From the NCBI GenBank assembly GCA_001799195.1, contig MGSU01000112.1, forward strand, positions 1-8,627: DNA of 8,627 bases, in the 5' to 3' direction. Positions within the stretch are counted from its first letter, which is position 1. Every line of letters begins with the position of its first letter. This DNA comes from Deltaproteobacteria bacterium RIFOXYA12_FULL_61_11 (GTDB taxonomy: Bacteria > Bdellovibrionota_F > JAHFAK01 > YA12-FULL-61-11). The notes beneath the pieces are model-generated. The model was not told the origin of the DNA and searched no databases. It saw only the letters and a program-made list of their open reading frames with translations. Positions 5,503-8,627 of this stretch are shown here, piece after piece. The translations under genes were made by a program, and so were the position numbers.

Positions 5503-6601
5503 ACCTCGGATCACCGCTCCTCTCCGGAGCTGCAACGGACTCTTGGTCTTGCTCCTGGGAGGATCCATCTTCTTCGGCTGCGAAGACCGCACCAAGGATA
5601 CCCCCGATACCTCGAGTCCCGCCCGAACGGCCCTCGAAGAAACGCTGGCCGACGGTTCCGCCACCGAGGAGGCGAACACCGGCGGTTCTCCGCTCTCCGG
5701 GGAACTCAACACGCCCATCACCGACGATGCGGCCAAGGCCGCTCTCCAGGGCGAAGCCCTGGCAGGGGGGACGGGTACGGGAAACCCTCTGGCCGGAGGC
5801 AGCGGCACGGGGAACCCCATCGTCGTCGCGCCGCAGGACCCCGCGCTCGCGAGCGAGTACATCAGCGCCAACCAGAGCCTCGAGCTCGCTGCGCTGCTCC
5901 AGCGCGAGGACATCGGTTGCGCGGTAGTCCTCACCGATAAACTGCCCGAGGGGAGCACCGTCGACCACCTGATCGTCAGGATCACGGAACTGCGCCTCCT
6001 CGGTTCCGGTGAGGGGGAGGTGTTCCTGCCCCTCGAAGATCAGAGTATCGACCTGACCACCCTCCGCGAAGGACGCACCACCATCCTCTCGACCTTGCTC
6101 CTGCCCCAAAAGAGTTTCCGCGGGTTGGATTTCCGGCTCGCTCCCGACTACTCCCTGCAGATCAACGGGAACACCGTCGAGGTCGACGTGCCCGGAGAGC
6201 GGATCAAGGTGCTCGGTGACTTCGACCTCTCCTCGGACCGGGATTTGCTCTTCGTCCTGGACTTCTCCCCCGAGGAATCCCTCATGCCTCGCGGGTCCGG
6301 CGGAGGCTATCTGTTACATCCCGTCGTTCGGCTCAAGACCATTGCGGAATGGAGAGAGGGGGCCTTCTACATCCTGCAACACCATACGAACAACCAGGAC
6401 ATCACCGCTACCGAGACCGGCGAGACGAGCGCAGACCAGAGTATGGTCGACAATTCAGGAGATCATGCCGGCGAGTTCCCCCCCGAGACCGGGGGAGGGG
6501 ATGGTTCGGGAGATAGGATGCTCCAGGATCCGGTAGAAGATCCGAAAGGCGATGGCAAGATCCTCAAGCCCGGCGCTGATGCGGAACGAACGCTGCGCTG
6601 A
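5492..6601 (+). CDS. Predicted lipoprotein with DUF4382-like domain
   Basis: This encodes a 369-residue exported lipoprotein. A short basic N-terminus (three Arg) is followed by a hydrophobic stretch NGLLVLLLGGSIFFGC, with Cys30 as the likely lipidated residue. The lipobox (F-F-G-C) is not canonical because -3 is Phe instead of Leu. Glu at +2 suggests the outer membrane. Residues 31-125 are a low-complexity linker (Thr/Gly/Glu/Pro-rich) with a 10-residue tandem repeat LAGG(T/S)GTGNP at 90-109. Residues about 141-285 match the DUF4382 pattern: VVLTDKLPEG..VDHLIVRITELRL, SIDLTTLREG, LLLPQKSFRGLDFRL, an NG-x-x-V turn, LLFVLDFSPEESL and GGYLLHPVVRLK. The pattern predicts a beta-sandwich. The C-terminal 70 residues are acidic and Gly-rich, probably disordered. 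It follows a TIGR02147 regulator with an 11-nt overlap, so co-expression is expected. No enzymatic residues are apparent; function is unknown. Confidence 0.8.
   Translation: MRIEPRITAPLRSCNGLLVLLLGGSIFFGCEDRTKDTPDTSSPARTALEETLADGSATEEANTGGSPLSGELNTPITDDAAKAALQGEALAGGTGTGNPLAGGSGTGNPIVVAPQDPALASEYISANQSLELAALLQREDIGCAVVLTDKLPEGSTVDHLIVRITELRLLGSGEGEVFLPLEDQSIDLTTLREGRTTILSTLLLPQKSFRGLDFRLAPDYSLQINGNTVEVDVPGERIKVLGDFDLSSDRDLLFVLDFSPEESLMPRGSGGGYLLHPVVRLKTIAEWREGAFYILQHHTNNQDITATETGETSADQSMVDNSGDHAGEFPPETGGGDGSGDRMLQDPVEDPKGDGKILKPGADAERTLR
5759..5818 (+). repeat. 30-bp tandem duplication encoding LAGG(T/S)GTGNP twice
   Basis: Two consecutive 30-nt units (5759-5788 and 5789-5818) encode ten residues each, differing only at Thr/Ser at the protein level. 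The DNA copies differ at several third positions, so the duplication is old or kept by selection on the protein. It sits in the linker between the lipidated Cys and the DUF4382-like domain. Confidence 0.75.
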
Positions 6602-6609
6602 CGGCCCGG

Positions 6610-8627
6610 TTATTTCGTGACCAGGATACCCTTCTCTTCCAAGAACGCGCTGCGATCAACCTCTCGGCCGAGGAACTCGCGCACAATGTCGTTGGGATCG
6701 ACCGTTCCGCCGGGGGCGAGGACGATACGGCGGAGGCGGTTACCGGCCTTGGGATCCAACAAGCCGCTGCGTTGCATCTCGGCGAACATGTCCGCGCTCA
6801 ACACCTCGGCCCAGAGATAACCATAATACCCCGCGTCATAGCCCATCAGATGGCCGAACGAAGCCTCGGGTACCGTACCGTCGAGGTAGAGAACGCCGGG
6901 GAAGGTCGCGGCCAGCTCGCGCCACAGGGCCGTGCTGTCGGCGACCGGCTGCCCGGCGTGCAGTTCGAGATCATAGGTCGCATAGAAGACTTGCCCCAAC
7001 GTATTGATACCCGAGAGGAAGCGCTGCTGCTCTACCATGTACACGATGTATTCCTCAGGAATCGCTTCGCCGGTCTTATAGTGGCGTGCGAAACCCTGGA
7101 CGATGGAGCGGTTCATCGGCCAACGTTCCAGAAGCTGCGAGGGAGTCTCGACGAAGTCGCGTTTGACCGCCGTACCGGAGTGCGACATGTAGCGCGACTC
7201 CGAGAGCAGGGTGTGCATGAGGTGACCGAACTCGTGGAACAAGGTCTCGACCTCTCCCGGGGGCAAGAGCGAGGGTTCGGTCGGCGTGGGTTTGGCGAAA
7301 TTGCAGACGATCGCGGCCTCCGGCAACTGGATCGACCCATCGGCCAAGATCTTGCGCTTGCGCAGGCCGAACTGCGCGGCATGCGTGTATTTGTTCGGCC
7401 GTGGGAAGAGATCCATCAGGAAGGTCCCGATCAGTTTGTCGTCGTCCCAGATCTCGTAGGTGGTGACATCGGGATGGTACACGGGGCGATCGACCTTCTT
7501 GAAGGTGACTGAGAACAGGGTCTGGTATACCTTGAACAGACCGTCCTGGATGACCCGTTCGAGGGGAAAGTACTCTGGGAACTTCTGCACCTCAACCTTG
7601 AAGCGGCGTTCACGCAAGATCGTGCTGTAGAAATGGAGATCCCACGGCTCGATCACCGCCGCCGGATCTTTCGTCAGTTCGCGCTTGAGAAGAACAAGCT
7701 CTTCCATCTCTTGCACGGCACGTTGCTGGAAGGCGGTGTGCAAGCCTCGTAAGAATTCGCGCACCCGTTCGGGGGTCTTTGCCATCCGCGGCTTCAAGCG
7801 GACGGCGGCGTGACTGGGAAGCCCGAGCAGCCCGGCCACTTCGAAACGCTTCTGCAGCACTTCTGCCAGGAGGGGCTTGTTCTTCTCCGCGGCGCGGTTG
7901 CGATACTTGGTGTAGACGATGCGGCGTAGCTCGGCGTTCGCGCAATGCTTGAGCAAGGTATTGACCACCGTGCCATAGAGCGGGATGACGATCTTGCCCT
8001 CTTGCTTGTCGAGCTGGTTGAGGAACTTTTCGTCCATGCCCTCGAGAGCGGAAGGCTCCACGACGGTCGGGTCCTGGAATTTCGCGAGGTGCTGCTCGAA
8101 GGCGGTGGCGAGGTCGGCGAGCTGCTCGAGCAAGACCTTGATCTTCGCCCGGGTTGGGGCGTCCTTGGTCATACCCGAGAGTTCGTAGTCAAGCATCATG
8201 TCGTCGAAGATGGCCCGTTGGTCCGGCGCCATCACCGCCCGTTGATCGGAAAGGGAAGCCACCGCCCGGTAGAGGGCTTCGTTCATCCCGAGAGCGATGT
8301 CGTACTTCTCGGCCTCCTGCAGGTACAAGCGGGCAACCTCGCGCAAGTAATTGTCCGGATGGACGTTCATGAGGTAATTCAGTTCATAGAGCCCGAGGTA
8401 GAAGGAGTTGAGGAAGTCGTCGAGGGCGCCGACGGTGTTGTCGAAAGTCCGCGGAGCTGCGTCGGTCAGGCTGGCCAGGAACCGGTCATACGCCTGCCGC
8501 GTGGTCGTCGTGAACCGGGTGACCACCTCGTCGATGGCCGCGCGGGAAGTCTCGGTGAAGGGTTGGGGCGAGGTTTCGGCGTACTCCTTGGCTATCGCAT
8601 CATAAGAGACATCGGGCTTGAACTCCG
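6610..8627 (-). CDS. M3-family zinc oligopeptidase (thimet oligopeptidase/OpdA/Dcp type), 5' end outside window
   Basis: This encodes a metallopeptidase that degrades short peptides, usually in the cytoplasm or periplasm. The frame is open to the right edge: upstream of a GTG at 8526 it continues for 33 more codons reading EFKPDVSYDAIAKEYAET..., so that GTG is internal and the true start lies beyond 8627. About 671 residues are visible, near full length for the family (about 680-700). Counting from the Val at 8526, the zinc motif H431-E432-F-G-H435 lies in TLFHEFGHLMH, and the third ligand is E460 in DFVETPSQ, 25 residues after the second His as expected. The C-terminal substrate-binding segment GHLMGYDAGYYGYLWAEVLSADMF (about 558-581) has the conserved Gly-Tyr-rich loop. 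RHYKTGEAIPEE is also typical. Whether a signal peptide exists cannot be seen. It converges on the lipoprotein gene with an 8-bp gap. Confidence 0.95.
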   Translation of the reverse strand, partial: EFKPDVSYDAIAKEYAETSPQPFTETSRAAIDEVVTRFTTTTRQAYDRFLASLTDAAPRTFDNTVGALDDFLNSFYLGLYELNYLMNVHPDNYLREVARLYLQEAEKYDIALGMNEALYRAVASLSDQRAVMAPDQRAIFDDMMLDYELSGMTKDAPTRAKIKVLLEQLADLATAFEQHLAKFQDPTVVEPSALEGMDEKFLNQLDKQEGKIVIPLYGTVVNTLLKHCANAELRRIVYTKYRNRAAEKNKPLLAEVLQKRFEVAGLLGLPSHAAVRLKPRMAKTPERVREFLRGLHTAFQQRAVQEMEELVLLKRELTKDPAAVIEPWDLHFYSTILRERRFKVEVQKFPEYFPLERVIQDGLFKVYQTLFSVTFKKVDRPVYHPDVTTYEIWDDDKLIGTFLMDLFPRPNKYTHAAQFGLRKRKILADGSIQLPEAAIVCNFAKPTPTEPSLLPPGEVETLFHEFGHLMHTLLSESRYMSHSGTAVKRDFVETPSQLLERWPMNRSIVQGFARHYKTGEAIPEEYIVYMVEQQRFLSGINTLGQVFYATYDLELHAGQPVADSTALWRELAATFPGVLYLDGTVPEASFGHLMGYDAGYYGYLWAEVLSADMFAEMQRSGLLDPKAGNRLRRIVLAPGGTVDPNDIVREFLGREVDRSAFLEEKGILVTK

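Noticed and set aside
4600-5985. Long 461-codon antisense open frame across the regulator and lipoprotein genes
   Set aside because: It lies opposite two genes with clear family or export signatures, its translation resembles no family I know, and long antisense frames are common in GC-rich coding DNA.
6480-6495. CCCCCG-AGAC-CGGGGG hairpin near the 3' end of the lipoprotein gene
   Set aside because: It is inside the coding region, no T-run follows, and it simply encodes a Pro/Glu/Thr/Gly stretch; not a credible terminator.
6772-7512. 246-codon plus-strand open frame opposite the M3 peptidase
   Set aside because: Shadow of the peptidase gene, whose zinc site lies in the same stretch.
8524-8526. 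GTG as the start of the M3 peptidase
   Set aside because: Thirty-three further in-frame codons are open to the right edge and read like the family's N-terminal helical region, so the true start is outside.

Overview
This 8.6 kb window is a gene-dense, GC-rich stretch of a bacterial chromosome. It holds eight protein-coding genes, two of them cut by the window edges. The content is a mix of core genes (rsgA, nagZ-type glycosidase, M3 oligopeptidase) and lineage-flavoured genes. The transcription-regulator family TIGR02147/DUF4423 paired with a lipoprotein suggests a Gram-negative bacterium. From general knowledge that family is best known from Fibrobacterota and Bdellovibrionota/former Deltaproteobacteria, so a high-GC member of such a lineage is the best guess. 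Nothing here fixes the taxon.

Layout: (1) Plus strand, 1-2746: the 3' end of a GH3 beta-N-acetylhexosaminidase (NagZ-like), then a 2TM-RCK (MthK-like) potassium channel that overlaps it by 4 nt, then rsgA after a 45-nt gap. (2) Minus strand, 2753-4257: a family 2 glycosyltransferase (dolichol/polyprenol-phosphate mannose synthase-like) followed 14 nt downstream by a solitary MEMO1-family protein. These converge on rsgA with only 6 bp between stop codons. (3) Intergenic 4258-4665, the only long non-coding stretch. It contains a 136-bp segment bounded by perfect 14-nt inverted repeats (possible MITE or large hairpin), a 16-bp palindrome that looks like an operator, and a sigma70-like promoter. 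(4) Plus strand, 4666-6601: the TIGR02147 regulator and a lipoprotein with a DUF4382-like domain, overlapping by 11 nt and therefore probably translationally coupled. (5) Minus strand, 6610-8627: an M3-family zinc oligopeptidase whose N-terminus lies beyond the window, converging on the lipoprotein gene with an 8-bp gap.

The most distinctive unit is the regulator/lipoprotein pair with its own promoter and palindrome; its biological role is unknown. A second point of interest is a potential internal translation start in the channel gene, which would release a soluble RCK domain as in MthK. I saw no CRISPR array, tRNA, rRNA, intact insertion sequence or obvious defence system.
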